Numbered from the stretch's first letter, positions 11,180 to 22,241 are shown. The stretch is 64,000 bases of DNA from Leguminivora glycinivorella (GCF_023078275.1 NC_062982.1:6894501-6958500); one strand, 5' to 3'. Numbers and translations: made by a program. The notes: generated by a model not told the origin, from the sequence alone.

Positions 11180-12236
11180 TCCGTGCACCGTGTAACCTAG
11201 GCCACAGCCTAGTGTGGCTAGGGCTAGGTGTAGCTTCGAGCACATACCTATTACTTAGGTTGCTCTGCTCGTCTCGGTGTAACCCACCGAACATCACACC
11301 ACTAACAACTACTTCACACCACCTACCTCGTCCTAATTTAACTCCCAATTCAGCTCTGTTACAGTGTACTTGCCCGTGTAACCTAGGCCATGAGCTGTGA
11401 GTACCGACCTGCATGTTCTACATCGTGTTTTTTTTGTTTTCCGTTAAATTAGACACATCGTTAGGTTCATTATCAGGAACCACCCTGTATATCACTTTTA
11501 GTTAAATTCGCAAAAAAATGTTTCATCACTTTCATACATGAATTTATTGAGAGACCCTTAACAATAACATTCAAGTTAGTGTCAAGTGATTGACGCACAT
11601 GTATAGAATGAATAGAATACTTTTTATTCGAAAGCACACAGATAATGAGCATTTTGACGCTGGCATAAAATAGTAATAAAATGCCATGAAATGGCCTCAC
11701 CTCAGCATATTGCTGGCGACTTCCAGCGCTGGTCTTCCGGTGAATCAGTCATGTCAAAACAAATAACATTAGAAATTGGTAAAGGCTATCACACACATGT
11801 TCAGTATGTCATGTTATCTTTATTTTTTTAATAACTCGGAAACCGTAAGAGTTAAGACGCTAGTTTCTTGGAGAAATTAATTGTATTTGATCTAAAGAAC
11901 CTTCCCTTAAAGTTAACGGAATTCAATAAAAACACGGTGTATTATGACATTCCGCCCACCGCGGTATCAGTGTAGTAACGTAACCCTGTATGAGCTTTAC
12001 ATATAAGTTACTTAGATTGCCGGGGTGTCAGTAACCCACCTACTTTATACCACTTACCGCGTTCAGTACAGTGTACTTTCCTGTGTAACCTAGTCCATGA
12101 GCTTTGAAGACCCGATCTGCATGTTTTAATATGACATTCCGCCCATCGCGATGTTAGTCCATAACCCTACATGATTCACATGCCCTCAGATCGCCGGGGT
12201 GTCAGTACAATTACCCACCTATTTTACACCACTTAA
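11180..12236. repeat. Degenerate satellite-like repeats (CCGTGTAACCTAGGCCA)
   Basis: GTGTAACCTAGKCCA recurs at about 11190, 11376, 12086 and 12781. Around 11944 and 12132 a block starting TGACATTCCGCCCA and containing GCCGGGGTGTCAGTA repeats about 190 bp apart. Units have diverged and been interrupted, including by the MITE at 12237. Confidence 0.6.
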
Positions 12237-12747
12237 GACGATACGGTAGGGGTCAAGTCTCCATACAAACGTTCTCGACTATTTCCTCCCTGGTTTTTAA
12301 AGATAGAGCCATGATTTTTTCAACACAGATTGTTATTGTTTTTATCTGTGTCGGACCGTTTTGATTTTTTTGATATTCTGCTTTTTAAAGACTCTAGAGA
12401 CAATCAAAAATTTCCAAAAACGGCCTTTTTCATTGTGGCGCAAAAAAAGGTCTGATACTCAAAATTGGTAACAATTAACCAAAAAAGCTAAACGATCCAA
12501 AATAGATTATTTCATTGTTATTCAGATTCTCAAATTTCGTTCCGATTGATTAAGTTTTGAAGGAGGAAAGAGTCGAGAGCGGAATCTCGATTTTAAAGAT
12601 TTTTTTGAAATATCTTTTGACTGAGTTGTTCTTAATGGACAATTTTTTTTCGATAAATCTAGTTAATAACACTTGTATATTTAACTAAAATTCCCAAGTT
12701 GAAAGGGAGGCTCCTTTCCATTTTAGCATTTTCGCTACCGTATCCTC
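12237..12747. mobile_element. TTAA-flanked MITE (piggyBac-like)
   Basis: TTAA flanks both sides (12233-12236 and 12748-12751). The ends GACGATACGGTAG and CTACCGTATCCTC are inverted. The body is 511 bp with no open frame. The TTAA duplication is the signature of piggyBac-type transposases. The flanking DNA matches the satellite-like repeats, which act as unoccupied relatives. Confidence 0.75.
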
Positions 12748-12751
12748 TTAA

Positions 12752-12860
12752 CTCGTCCTAATTCAGCTGTGTAGTTGCCCGTGTAACCTAGGCCATGAGC
12801 CTGCATTGCGACGGAACTGGGTCGCGACACTCGCGACGTGCGAGCGCCCGACTTGCTCAT
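12752..12860. repeat. Satellite-like repeat resumed after MITE
   Basis: CTCGTCCTAATTCAGCT and GTGTAACCTAGGCCATGAGC continue the repeat interrupted by the TTAA-flanked insertion. The same order is seen at 11325-11396. Confidence 0.65.
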
Positions 12861-13049
12861 TACGCGACCTTGCGTGCCTGCTCTAAACTAGTGCTTGGAA
12901 TTTGATAATGGTCTACGACTTACTTACTCTTTTGGATTTGGATCATTATCAATAATATATATGTATTGATATGATATGCTATGTATTATATATGTATTAT
13001 ATTGATTGGATTGTAAATAATGGTGTTGATAGTTTTCGTAAATTGCCTA

Positions 13050-13204
13050 TACCTAGTTGTCATGCTCTCTAAATTATTTTTCTTACTGCACCTACATTCG
13101 CGAATTTCTGTTTTGCCCTATGGTTGACTGGTAGAGAATGTCCATTAAGTCCGCCATTTGTACTTTTTTTATTATTGTGCAATAAAGTTTAAATAAATAA
13201 ATAA
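13050..13204 (+). mobile_element. LINE 3' UTR remnant with AATAAA and AAAT tail
   Basis: CCTATGGTTGACTGGTAGAG, then ATTAAGTCCGCC, then TGCAATAAAGTTTAAATAAA is the typical end of a lepidopteran CR1/Jockey-like non-LTR element as I know it. No coding part remains upstream. Confidence 0.7.
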
Positions 13205-13978
13205 TCGGCAATATTGCTCGCTATGAATTCCGAGTTTAGTGCGTCTACCGCGAGTTTCTTAGACGTAAATTTAAGCCTGTGTTCATCCCTTAACACATTC
13301 ACCGACACAAACTGTCATCCTGTGTCATAGGCCAAAGGAAACAAAATGACTTCGCTACGGGCTGTGGCCGTACTGTCCGGGGACGTTTTAAGATTTTCGC
13401 TACGATACCATCCTTAACAATAGGCTACTAGACTCATATCGAATTTGGCACAATAAATGATTGTCTTCCTGTAGTATTTGACATAATGAACCAATATTTT
13501 GGGTATTAAAAGTGTATGATGACTACGTATTTTCGATTAAAAATGTGTGTAATTTTTCATTTATTTTAGCCACCGAAAACGCTGTCAGCGATGTTGTGAC
13601 GTCATCGAATTCGAACCTTACTGCATGTCAAAACAATCACTGCCATATTGAACTTTATGCCTTCATACTTAAAAAGTCAGAAAATCTTGTTTCCGAATAG
13701 AATTACCTATAAGAAATGCTATAGATTAACATGGCTGTGTTGCTTTCGCCTGATTACGTAAAAGTATACTTTAAAAATATTTTTTGCTGTTTTAGGTCAT
13801 AATAAAATATCGTAATATTTTATTTCGGTTAATTGAACAGTACTGAATCATATAAGACAGACTTTAAAAAAGGGTCAAGTAGCCTATTCAATGTCAAATT
13901 TTACAAATTCCAAAGCTGCTTCATTGGATTGGCATCGATAATGGAACCCGATGAAAACGAAAACAAACCACTATACAG
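13205..13978. other. No recognisable feature
   Basis: AT-rich DNA. A short frame at 13512-13700 has no recognisable domain. Confidence 0.45.
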
Positions 13979-13981
13979 TTA

Positions 13982-14755
13982 GGCCGTTTTCACATTATCC
14001 GATCCGATATCGGATGTAGGAAGGATGTAAAATGTAAGATTTATGCGCTTCCAGGTCTTCATTTATGTATTTAATAGATCACTATTACTAAAAAACGATA
14101 TAAAACGCAAAAATTGCGGATTTAATGCCGATGGCAATTTCCTACAACAGTTTTTGTCCGAGGCACCATCGAACTGCCGATATCGGAAGGACGCTTCCGA
14201 CATTTTTTGGCATGCCGGACCCCCCGCCAGTTGTCGGCCGATAATATTTGTTTGTGTGCGTATATAATGTATACGTTTATGTATACGTTTACGTTGTGTA
14301 TGTATACGTTTGTAGTAGTATGCGTGAAAAAATGGCGTCTATTAAACAGCTGCTAATGATCGAAATTCAAAATAGTTGACAATTTCCATGGAAAAAAGAA
14401 GGTTGTAAATGTTGTAATGCATCGGTCCGAATTGCGGATACTCGGTCCGAATTGCGGATACTAGTTTTTTCATCTTTTAGTAGATATAGTTGAATGTAAA
14501 ATTATTTATTTTGCCTGACACTCTGAGTATTTTTTATGCTCGTTATTTTAATTTTACAATATAATATTTAGGATATAGTGCTTATAATTATTAAATATAA
14601 AACATTTTTTAAATATTTTTTGATACAAAATCATACTTCATTGATTTGGAACAATGCGTTTTATAGGACCGACATCCGACACTATCGGAAGCGTTTATCG
14701 GATGTAGGATGTCGGTCCGACATCCGATATCGGATCGGATAATGTGAAAACGGCC
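13982..14755. mobile_element. 774-bp MITE with 36-bp ends and TTA duplication
   Basis: The terminal arms start GGCCGTTTTCACATTATCCG and remain inverted through GATATCGGATGT. TTA flanks both sides (13979-13981, 14756-14758), which fits PIF/Harbinger-type insertion, although that assignment is inferred. Internal oddities are GTATACGTTTA repeats near 14270-14310 and a 21-22 bp tandem pair at 14421-14462. Confidence 0.8.
14421..14462 (+). repeat. Tandem pair inside MITE
   Basis: CGGTCCGAATTGCGGATACT occurs twice in direct succession. Confidence 0.85.
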
Positions 14756-14758
14756 TTA

Positions 14759-15466
14759 CACGTAACTACCACGGGAATTCGACGAATAAGTGATTAATTT
14801 ATAAAATGGTCTAGAAGTTTTTTGCAACCCTACTGATACTTCACTTACTGATAACAAACGCTGTGTTTAAAACCCACTTTTTCTTAATTTATTCTACTTA
14901 ATAAGAGTAATTAAGGGTGCCGTGTGACTGTTTCTAATCTGACCCTTTTACATAAACTAGAGTCACCGCCGTAATATTTCTTAGTTAACACAACCGCGAA
15001 CCGCCATTACAGCTGTAGATTAAGTGTATTATTAACCACATTAAATGCTTTAAAAAGGGGTTGAAATGTGGAACTACGGGGTCTTTCTGAGAAGGCATAG
15101 GGAGTACAGTCGGCATCAAAAGTAGATGTAGGCGAAGGAACTAGCAACCTCCGTGCTGCGCGCGTGGTAGAAAGCCTGGCCGGTACGGATGCCAGCGCGC
15201 GTCTTTTGTTTATACTCGTATAGATAGTTTTTTTTTCTCGAACTGTCAATGAGCGACAAATGTTCTATTTTGAACAACTTTTGTTAATATTTGTGTAATT
15301 AGCTAGTTTTCTGCATATATTCTTGTGTTTTCCTTATATGTGATGTGTACATAATTGTATTATACTGTACAGCTGAAGTTTTACGCGTTTTATTCACCAC
15401 CGGCGGCCCGACAGCTTACAGTAGAGAATCAAACAACGCTCCAGAACAAACCATTCTGTAACCGTT
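14759..15466. other. No recognisable feature
   Basis: A GC-richer patch at about 15120-15200 holds short frames on both strands but nothing identifiable. Confidence 0.4.
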
Positions 15467-15606
15467 TTTGCGACGCCGAAACGCCACCGAAACGCCGCAG
15501 AAATGTAGTATGTCTCACGTCTACGCAAGAGCGATAGAGAGATAGCTACGAACGAGATATTATCGTGAGCGTTTCGTGAGCGTTTGTGTATTCGGCTACG
15601 CACATA
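15467..15606. mobile_element. GCCGTAG MITE, partial copy
   Basis: Contains GAAACGCCACCGAAACGCCG, ACGCAAGAGCGATAGAGA and the end TGTGTATTCGGCTACGCACA. The left tip GCCGTAGCCGAATGGC is replaced by unrelated sequence. Confidence 0.7.
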
Positions 15607-15729
15607 GAAAATGATACTTCTAACTGTGAACTGTACAAATGTACCTATCTAGTTATGTTTAAAAAGTTATTCGTCATATCAGATACTTTTGGTGCCGTGT
15701 TTCACCTGCAACTAATAATGCTGACTGCA

Positions 15730-15869
15730 TGTACAGTCAACCAATTGGAACCCTAGGCCACTCTACAACCATGTCAAAATGACAAGCAGTAAGAGATTTT
15801 CTTACAAGCTGATTAATAACGTCACTATGACATAGTTCTACAGTGGCCTTCCAATTGGTTGACTGTACA
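15730..15869. mobile_element. 140-bp MITE with TGTACAGTCAACCAATTGGA ends
   Basis: The two 20-bp ends are exact inverted copies, and further matches inside (AGGCCACT and AGTGGCC) extend the arms. It is non-coding. Confidence 0.8.
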
Positions 15870-16063
15870 AATTGTACACTGTCTATAATTATGGCTATAC
15901 TGCTGAAATTTTATCAGATAATACTCGAGCATCATAGTGGTGCACTATACAAAACTCAGACATATTTATGTGTATAATAACACTACGGTCCTGAGGAATG
16001 AGTTGTTGGCCGCTACAAAGCCAGGTTCTACAACATGTGAGGTGTATATTGCACATTACATAA

Positions 16064-16200
16064 ACCTTAACCAAGTACTTAGTCAATTGCCAAGAGTGGC
16101 CCTGAAACTTTAGTGGTTTCATGTGCTCTGCCTACCCCTTTATGGGATACATGCGTGATTGTATTATGTATGTATATATGTATGTATGTATGTACATAAA
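16064..16200 (-). mobile_element. CATA-tailed repeat, reversed copy
   Basis: Reads in reverse as a (CATA)n tract followed by AATCACGC, TGTATCCCATAAAGGGG, GGCAGAGCACATGAAAC and ACTCTTGGCAA. The same order occurs at 24030, 37621 and 61922. The microsatellite end suggests a non-LTR or SINE tail. Confidence 0.65.
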
Positions 16201-16981
16201 CATCAAAGACGAATACTTATAACCCACAACCGTAGACAAGCTTCCGGCGCTACGTACTTTGGTTTTGTGGCTTTTGCAATAGCAAAGGGCTAATTTAAAT
16301 AATTGGCCCTGCCAGTGGCTATCGGACTTCGGAGCAACAATGATTAAGCCAATAGTAATTAAGGAAAGGTTTCGTGGCGCCCTTAAAGGGCTCGATTTGA
16401 TCTTTAGGGGTAATCGGAAAGTGATTAAAAGAAATTTTCCGGTTTTATCGTACAATCTTTTTTGTTGGGTTTCAAAATAAACTTTGTTCCAGACTTGGTA
16501 AATAAATATTTAATTTAGCTTCAAATGTCCTGTTTGAGTAAAGAGTAAAGAGTACCTATGGTAAATTAGCGTCAACCAAGTAAGTTATTATATTAATATT
16601 TAGTTATTATATTTCTAGAAAAAATATGTTTTGGCCTCGATGTGTCACGTTAATGTCTATCTATGAAAATTTTAGTCATATGTGAAAATTACATATTTAG
16701 CATACTTTTTATTAAAAAACGTGACGGCAGGGTACGATGCCACTATTTTGAGAATTACCCATCTACAACACTATTACATAAATCATCCCCCTGATCTATC
16801 TAAAAGATCGTTACTTTTGATAGGTGCATTATCTATTCTGTCCATGTTCAAAGTGGCGTTTTTGTTTGAAGACAGAATATCTTTGGCATTGACATTCCCG
16901 GTTCAGTCTGTTCGTAGGTATACAAAATGTATATGTAGGGCCTTACTTTCCACGACTCTTCTCTTTCAGAACAGACTATCT
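16201..16981. other. No recognisable feature
   Basis: Includes a 122-codon plus-strand frame starting at 16682 that runs into the next MITE. It has hydrophobic patches but no recognisable family, and I do not accept it as a gene. Confidence 0.4.
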
Positions 16982-17120
16982 GCCGGCGTATTATGCTTCC
17001 AATTTTATCACTTATCCACGTGGATAAGACATCTGTCACTCTCACACTGACATACATACTTGCCAAAGCGTGACGGATACTTTATCCACGTAGATATGAT
17101 TGGAAGCATAATACGCCGGC
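16982..17120. mobile_element. GCCGGCGTATTATGC MITE, copy 1
   Basis: The ends GCCGGCGTATTATGCTTCCA and their complement bracket TATCCACGTGGATAAG, a CACTCTCACACTGACATAC block and AAAGCGTGACGGAT. Other copies are at 40398, 41198 and 52459. Confidence 0.8.
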
Positions 17121-17452
17121 TGATGTAGATCATCATAAACATTTTGACAAGACTGTTCTACTAGTACCAGGACATGGAGCACTTGTATTGTAAGACTTAT
17201 ATTGACCGGGATATAAACCGTGATTACCTTTCGAGGTCCCGATATTTCGACGTATTGCTTGTACTAATATGTATTTCTGTGGCAGTTGCATGCATCATGA
17301 TCATGGGAAACTGAAAACGGCGGGTGGATGTCAAAGTTGCGTAGACAGCGCGCGATCTACCCTCATTCGCGCGCGTCGACTGCGTTCACTCTCAGCGTTA
17401 CCACTGGTCGCGTTCACACTCATCGTCATCATTTAAAACTCTCACTTGTATT
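17121..17452. other. No recognisable feature
   Basis: No gene or repeat boundary found. Confidence 0.4.
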
Positions 17453-17667
17453 CAATAAATAAATATTAAGTATAGGACACTCTTATACAGATTGACTGAG
17501 TCCCACGGTAAGCTCAAGAAGGCTTGTATTGCAGATACTCAGACAACGATATATATAATATACAAATACTTATATTATAGAAATCATCCATGGATGATTC
17601 TGAGTCATGACTCAGGAACAGATAAATGTCCTTACCGGGATTCGAACCCGGGACCGCGTTTTCCTTC
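17453..17667 (-). mobile_element. tRNA-headed SINE, family 1
   Basis: AATAAATAAATATTAAG start, GACTGAGTCCCACGGTAAG, CATCCATGGATGATTCTGAG and reversed B box GGGATTCGAACCC at about 17638-17650. Its tRNA head is cut short by the next SINE, so the younger family-2 copy appears to have landed in or beside it. Confidence 0.8.
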
Positions 17668-17816
17668 TTACCGAAATCTTACCGAAAAGCGACTGGCAAA
17701 TATCAAATGACATTTCGCACATAAGTTTCGAAAAACTCATTGATACGAGCCCGGATTCGAACCCGCGACCTCCGGATCGTAAGTCGCACGCTCTTACCGC
17801 TAGGCCACCAGCGCTT
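17668..17816 (-). mobile_element. tRNA-headed SINE, family 2
   Basis: Reversed, it reads GCGCTGGTGGCCTAGCGGTA (A box region) and GGGTTCGAATCCGGGCTCGT (B box), then TTGATATTTGCCAGTCGCTT. The plus-strand copy at 55469 matches. The acceptor stem is not that of a working tRNA, so this is a SINE head. Confidence 0.8.
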
Positions 17817-17822
17817 AACTAT

Positions 17823-17980
17823 CAGGGTGGCTAGCCGAATGGCACAATCGCTCACGAAACGCTCACGAAACGAAGCGCTAGTAGATATCTATCTCTATCG
17901 CGCTTGCGTATTGGCGCGACAGAGCCAGCGGCGTATCGCTTTCGTTTGGCGTCGGAGAAATGCCATTCGGCTACGGGGCC
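17823..17980. mobile_element. GCCGTAG MITE, copy identical to 44910-45067
   Basis: Left end GGTGGCTAGCCGAATGGCA and right end TGCCATTCGGCTACGGGGCC are inverted around GCTCACGAAACG repeats and the TATCGCGCTTGCGTATTGGC block. By eye all 158 bases agree with the copy 27 kb away. Confidence 0.85.
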
Positions 17981-18360
17981 AGTGCACTACGCTTGTGGTC
18001 TATACTTCGCCTCGGCTCGGCGGTCCGGTGTCCTCTCCTGAATTTTGCAGCTCAATTTGTTAACAGACGGACGGACATAAGTCTTTTAAATATTCACGAG
18101 TTGTCTCGGACAGCTCCTATTACGGGATTATGTCTCTTACTTTTCAACGCGAAGTTAATCTGGTTTTTAAGGGGATTTGGACAGAACTCTGCTTAACATT
18201 TATTTGAAAGCAGTATGTTTTAATCCAGAGCCATTAGCTTTACTAATTAAGCAAATTATACAGTTAGCTTAGTCCTGAAATTCGTGTATTTATGTTGTAG
18301 TTGTGTGATTATAAATTGAATTGTAATGGGATATAGTTGCTTCATGAATAAGGTTTACTC
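17981..18360. other. No recognisable feature
   Basis: Short frames only, with no repeat ends found. Confidence 0.4.
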
Positions 18361-18434
18361 GACTATGAATAAATTGGTGTGATCAAGTTTATAATAAATA
18401 TTTTAAACTTGATCACACCAATTTATTCATAGTC
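18361..18434. repeat. Perfect 31-bp-arm hairpin
   Basis: Arm 18361-18391 begins GACTATGAATAAATTGGTGT. Its exact complement fills 18404-18434. The 12-nt loop is TAATAAATATTT. Confidence 0.95.
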
Positions 18435-18455
18435 TTATAATAAATATTTAAGACT
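18431..18455. repeat. Second hairpin sharing the loop sequence
   Basis: AGTCTTA and TAAGACT flank TAATAAATATT, the same 11 bases that form most of the loop of the preceding hairpin, which overlaps this one by 4 bp. Confidence 0.85.
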
Positions 18456-18465
18456 CACCTCTATC

Positions 18466-18725
18466 CATCCTACCCTCAGTTACACATTAGATATTTCATA
18501 GCACAGATATCAACCAACTTAGTTTGAACCTCTGGTGTTTCGGGTGTCCATGGGCGGCGGTGATCGCTTACCATCAGGCGACCTGTCTGCTCGTTTGCCT
18601 CTATCCCTAAAAAATCCACCAAAATTAGGCAAATTTCGAGTATGTTGAAATTCACCCATCCATCCTACCCTCAGTTACACATTAGATATTTCATAGCACA
18701 GAAATCAACCAACTTAGTTTAAACC
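18466..18725 (+). repeat. 67-bp direct repeat flanking a LINE 3' end
   Basis: The block starting CATCCTACCCTCAGTTACAC and ending near ACCAACTTAGTTT occurs at 18466-18532 and 18660-18725 with two visible substitutions. The spacer holds CCATGGGCGGCGGTGATCGC and the rest of a LINE 3' end. Confidence 0.85.
18548..18614 (+). mobile_element. LINE 3' end (CATCAGGCGACC..CGTTTGCC)
   Basis: GTGATCGCTTACCATCAGGC, GTCTGCTCGTTTGCC and a CCCTAAAAAAT end match the widespread lepidopteran non-LTR 3' terminus. A related end is at 51275-51345. Confidence 0.7.
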
Positions 18726-18727
18726 AT

Positions 18728-19012
18728 CAAGGATCATTTATTTAGGATTTACAATCTTCATACTAAGAATCGTACCTCATTTTTTAGTGCCACCTATTAA
18801 ATACTATCATAATAACTACTTACACTGATGACGTCTACAATTTTTTTTTTTTTTTTTTAATAAAAACACGCAAAAATATTTGGGGAAAATATGATTTTGG
18901 TCACTTCCAGGCTGCAAACAACGCCATCTAGTTTTGAGCCTAAAAAGCCCATACATTTCAGGGGTACGCTTTTTTGTATGGGCTTTTCAGTCCCGTATTA
19001 TATTGTTCTTGG
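18728..19012. repeat. CTTCCAGGCTGC repeat, copy 2
   Basis: Same block order as 3262-3628. The middle is shortened to a T-tract near 18841-18858, where copy 1 has about 90 extra bases. Confidence 0.65.
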
Positions 19013-19168
19013 TTTGAACTATACACAAACATCTAGCTCACAAGTAAAGCCTGTGCAGTGTGCTTGTACACATACCCGGACATGTATGTATTCTAACTTA
19101 AGCCTTCATAATGCAGAGGAGCAGAATGTATTCTCATTTAAGCCTTTATAATAATATTAATAATAATA

Positions 19169-19387
19169 CTAGCTTTTTCCTCCGGCTTCGCTCGCGTTAA
19201 AAACGAAAATTGTTATCTTCATACAAATTTCCACTCCCCATGTTAAGAAGAAAGAGAAAAAACGTAGCCTATGTCACTCTTCATTCCGTCAACTATCTCC
19301 ACTTAAAAAATCACGTCTAGTCGTCCTTTTTGCCGTGAAAGACGGACAAACAAACAGACACACACATTTATAATATTAGTATGTATG
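19169..19387 (-). mobile_element. Short Helitron, nearly complete
   Basis: On the minus strand it runs from about ACATACTAATATTATAAATG to a GCGAGCGAAGCCGGAGGA hairpin and CTAG (19169-19172), which is followed by T. The start reads ACA rather than TCC, a likely decay. Confidence 0.75.
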
Positions 19388-19637
19388 TATGTATTACTCA
19401 AGTAGGTTTGAACTTTCTTGGTTTTAATACGACCTAGATTATACCTAATCTTGGCAATTCGCGTGCATTTCACGCACTTTACTTATCAAAATTAAATCTA
19501 AACCTTTACAACTAAGTCGTTACATCAGAATCAGGTTCTAGTTAAAGAGTTGGTTTTAAATGAAAACCGTAAATGTATTATGATCAATAAATGTTACTTA
19601 TAAATATTGCAGAGATAGATCCATGTACACATCTAAA

Positions 19638-19923
19638 AGCTCGGCCCCACATGCGCGTTTTGATAGCGTAGGCGGAGCGGCAAGGGAGCGTCAGCGGAGC
19701 GCAACGACAGCGGTGCGCTGGACGAACGCTGGCGTTGCGCCCAGCGGACACCGCCGGGAACTAACGAGCGCGGATTGCGAGCGGAATGCGCGCGGATCGC
19801 GAGCGGAACGCCAGCGTTCCGCCAGCGCACCGCTACCATTGCGCTCCGCGAACGCTCCGCGAATGCTCCGCGAACGCTCCGCTAACGCTGCGCTATCAAA
19901 ACGCTTTATATGTGGCGGAGGCT
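19638..19923. mobile_element. GC-rich foldback MITE (CGCTATCAAAACG), copy 1
   Basis: Ends AGCTCGGCC and GGCGGAGGCT are followed inward by GCGTTTTGATAGCGTA and its complement. The centre repeats GAACGCTCCGC and GCCAGCG. A copy in the opposite orientation is at 35796-36052. The long frames on both strands are by-products of its GC-rich palindromic build. Confidence 0.8.
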
Positions 19924-20204
19924 TAAAGATCTGAAGATATTATATTTTCTCAGATACAGTTCGCCTCGGGACAAAAGACGTCACCGTCTCGGCCAGGCTC
20001 CCGCGGTAAAACAAAGTGCACAGACATGTCGCGCGGGTGACAAAGAGTGATGTATGCCCCTATGTGCGGGACCTTTATAAATGGCATCTATCTGTTTGAG
20101 AACATCTTCTTGGCGTTCGTAAACGATAGAGATGATATTTTTCAAGCTGTTATAAGAAGCACGTATTTTGCCAAGAACTTAATACTTTTCTTAGTAAACC
20201 ACCA

Positions 20205-20347
20205 CAATATTCGGTAAATATTCGTATTCGAATAGTTCGGTTACATTGCCGAATATTTAACGAACTGAATGTTCGGTTCGGTAACAGCTGAACCGAATGT
20301 TCGGCCGAATATTCGTATTTGGCAAAGTCCGTATTCGGCCCATCTCT
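20205..20347. mobile_element. hAT-like MITE fragment (ATTCGGCCGAATATTCG)
   Basis: Dense inverted repeats of GAATATTCG and TTCGGTTCGG type end in GGCCCATCTCT, similar to the ACCCATCTCT tip of the hAT-like element at 43809. No left end or target duplication was found. Confidence 0.45.
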
Positions 20348-20706
20348 AATCTCAACGTAATCACTTACAGTGCGATTAAAATCAGTTGACGATTCGGATT
20401 TTACCCTTCGGCTTCGGCTCTTATCAACCGACCTTACTTTCAAGACACTTGCATGGTCCAGCAATTTAGTTTTCAATTACCCCCCGCACCCACAAACGGC
20501 CTGCGCTAAAATATTCAGAGCTCCCCCACTGTTTTATTCATGCGGCCATCTGTTGTGGCGGTTTGTTGCCCACTACATACGTGCCTGCATATATTGTGAG
20601 GAGTGACCTGAAGCATATGGACAGGTAATTATAAAAGTGTTTGAAAATTAAAACAAGGCAAAACACACGTCTTCGTGATTGAAACCGTCTATACTGGTAT
20701 GTCAGT

Positions 20707-20794
20707 CTAGCACAACTTGCGCTCTGGCCCGCGAGTCCATACTTGAAGTCGCGCTTGATGTATGGACTCGCGCGCGAGAACGCTAGTTGTGCTA
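20707..20794. mobile_element. Short palindromic MITE (TAGCACAACT), copy 1
   Basis: About 88 bp, almost wholly inverted: TAGCACAACTTGCGCTC against its partner ending AGTTGTGCTA, with GCGAGTCCATAC arms. The second copy is at 23881-23967. Confidence 0.85.
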
Positions 20795-21926
20795 AACCGC
20801 CAGTTGTTATTATTTCTAATTTCTTTAAAAAGGAAGTATATGTCATGAAATGGCTCTGGAGTTCTAGACAAGGTCACAATCGTTTACGCTACAATAGCGA
20901 AACTCCATCTGTGTAGCTGTCATTCTTCCATATTAGCGCAATAGAACATTTCGGCAACGTTGCGCAAACGATTGACATCTTTCCAAACTACTTACCATCC
21001 AAATTGACATTTCCCAATATTCCGATATCCAAAATATAAATAAAATAAACGTAGTTTATTTACCAAAAAAATTAAGCGTTACAATTTAAGTTGCTTAGTC
21101 ACACTAGATTAAGTGAAACAAACACTATCTCGTGGAGTCATTCCAAACATTTCCAATTACTACATTTATCCTACGCTGAAGTAACAAACAATGTATGGAT
21201 TGTTCGAGTCCATACATTTTGCATGTCTACTGCAGCAGTTTGACATCGATGTCCGTATTTGTTTTGGGGAAGCATAATGGCCGCGGTAATCGCTCCGATA
21301 CGGCGGAGCATGTGTTTATAGGACCTTACAACTTCATAGCACGGTCCAAATTCACGTTTGCTAATGGTCAAGGTACGTAGCCAAATGCCGAAACGCTTAC
21401 GATAATATCGATATCGAAGCTAGCTATCACTATCATTCTTCTGTAGCGTCATTTGTAGCGGCGTTTTAGCGTCAAAGATTGTCATTTTGGCTAGACTGTT
21501 TTGTTTAATTTATACAATTTCATGTCGCACTAGAATGATGTAGTAACTAACTGAATGTATGCATGGGTATATTTACAAATTCTAATGATGGAACCACTTC
21601 AGTCTAACTGCCTATACTATAAAACAACCTTTATGAGTATTTTATTCTTCGGTTAACAATCTACATTATTACTTTACATGTTGGTTATGTAGGCACACAT
21701 ACAAAGGTACATAAAAGTTTAGTCCCAAACGCATCAATCACTCCTATCTCACTATACAATCCGATCTTGTCCAAAAACGTGTCACTATGGAACTTCATTC
21801 CTCATACAGATAAAAATGGACCTACTCGGGAATTCAAAATAATGTTTACAATACAGAAGTCGATTTTTAAATAAACTCTAAGAAAGTTTTTTTAAGAACA
21901 CTTGTTCGAGCTCCAGATTGAAAACT
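20795..21926. other. Unassigned stretch
   Basis: No gene found. A short AAATAAAATAAACGTAGTTT segment near 21037 looks like a reversed retroelement tail, but nothing upstream supports it. Confidence 0.4.
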
Positions 21927-22074
21927 GGCCCCGTAGCCGAATGGCATTTCTGCGACGCGAAACGCCACAGAAATATAGTCTGGATCTGTCGCGCTAATAC
22001 GCAAGAGCGAGAGAGAGAGATAGATAGCTACGAAAGAGATAGTGAGCGTTTGTGCATTCGGCTACGCATACAGG
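21927..22074. mobile_element. GCCGTAG MITE copy
   Basis: GGCCCCGTAGCCGAATGGCA at the left and TGCATTCGGCTACGCATACA at the right. The middle has ACGCAAGAGCGAGAGAGA with an expanded GA run. Confidence 0.8.
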
Positions 22075-22241
22075 AGAGAAACTGCGGAGGATCCGGGGCT
22101 AGTGGCGGACAATTGTGTTGGAGGTGAAACTTTGAGTCGCAGCACCAGAGGAGTAAGTAAGAAACAAAATAAATGATTTTATTCAAATACTTTTGACTCA
22201 AGGGGCCGGAAAATGAAATTTGATCCTACCGACTGCGCCAT

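Noticed and set aside
16682..17050. 122-codon hydrophobic frame
   Set aside because: Ends inside a MITE, with no family resemblance and no splice or promoter context.
17740..17816. tRNA gene on the minus strand (and 55469-55541 on plus)
   Set aside because: tRNA-like head of a SINE whose downstream body is shared between both copies.
19623..19934. 103-codon frame rich in Arg and Ala
   Set aside because: Lies within a GC-rich foldback MITE. The opposite strand and the second copy at 35796 give similar spurious frames.
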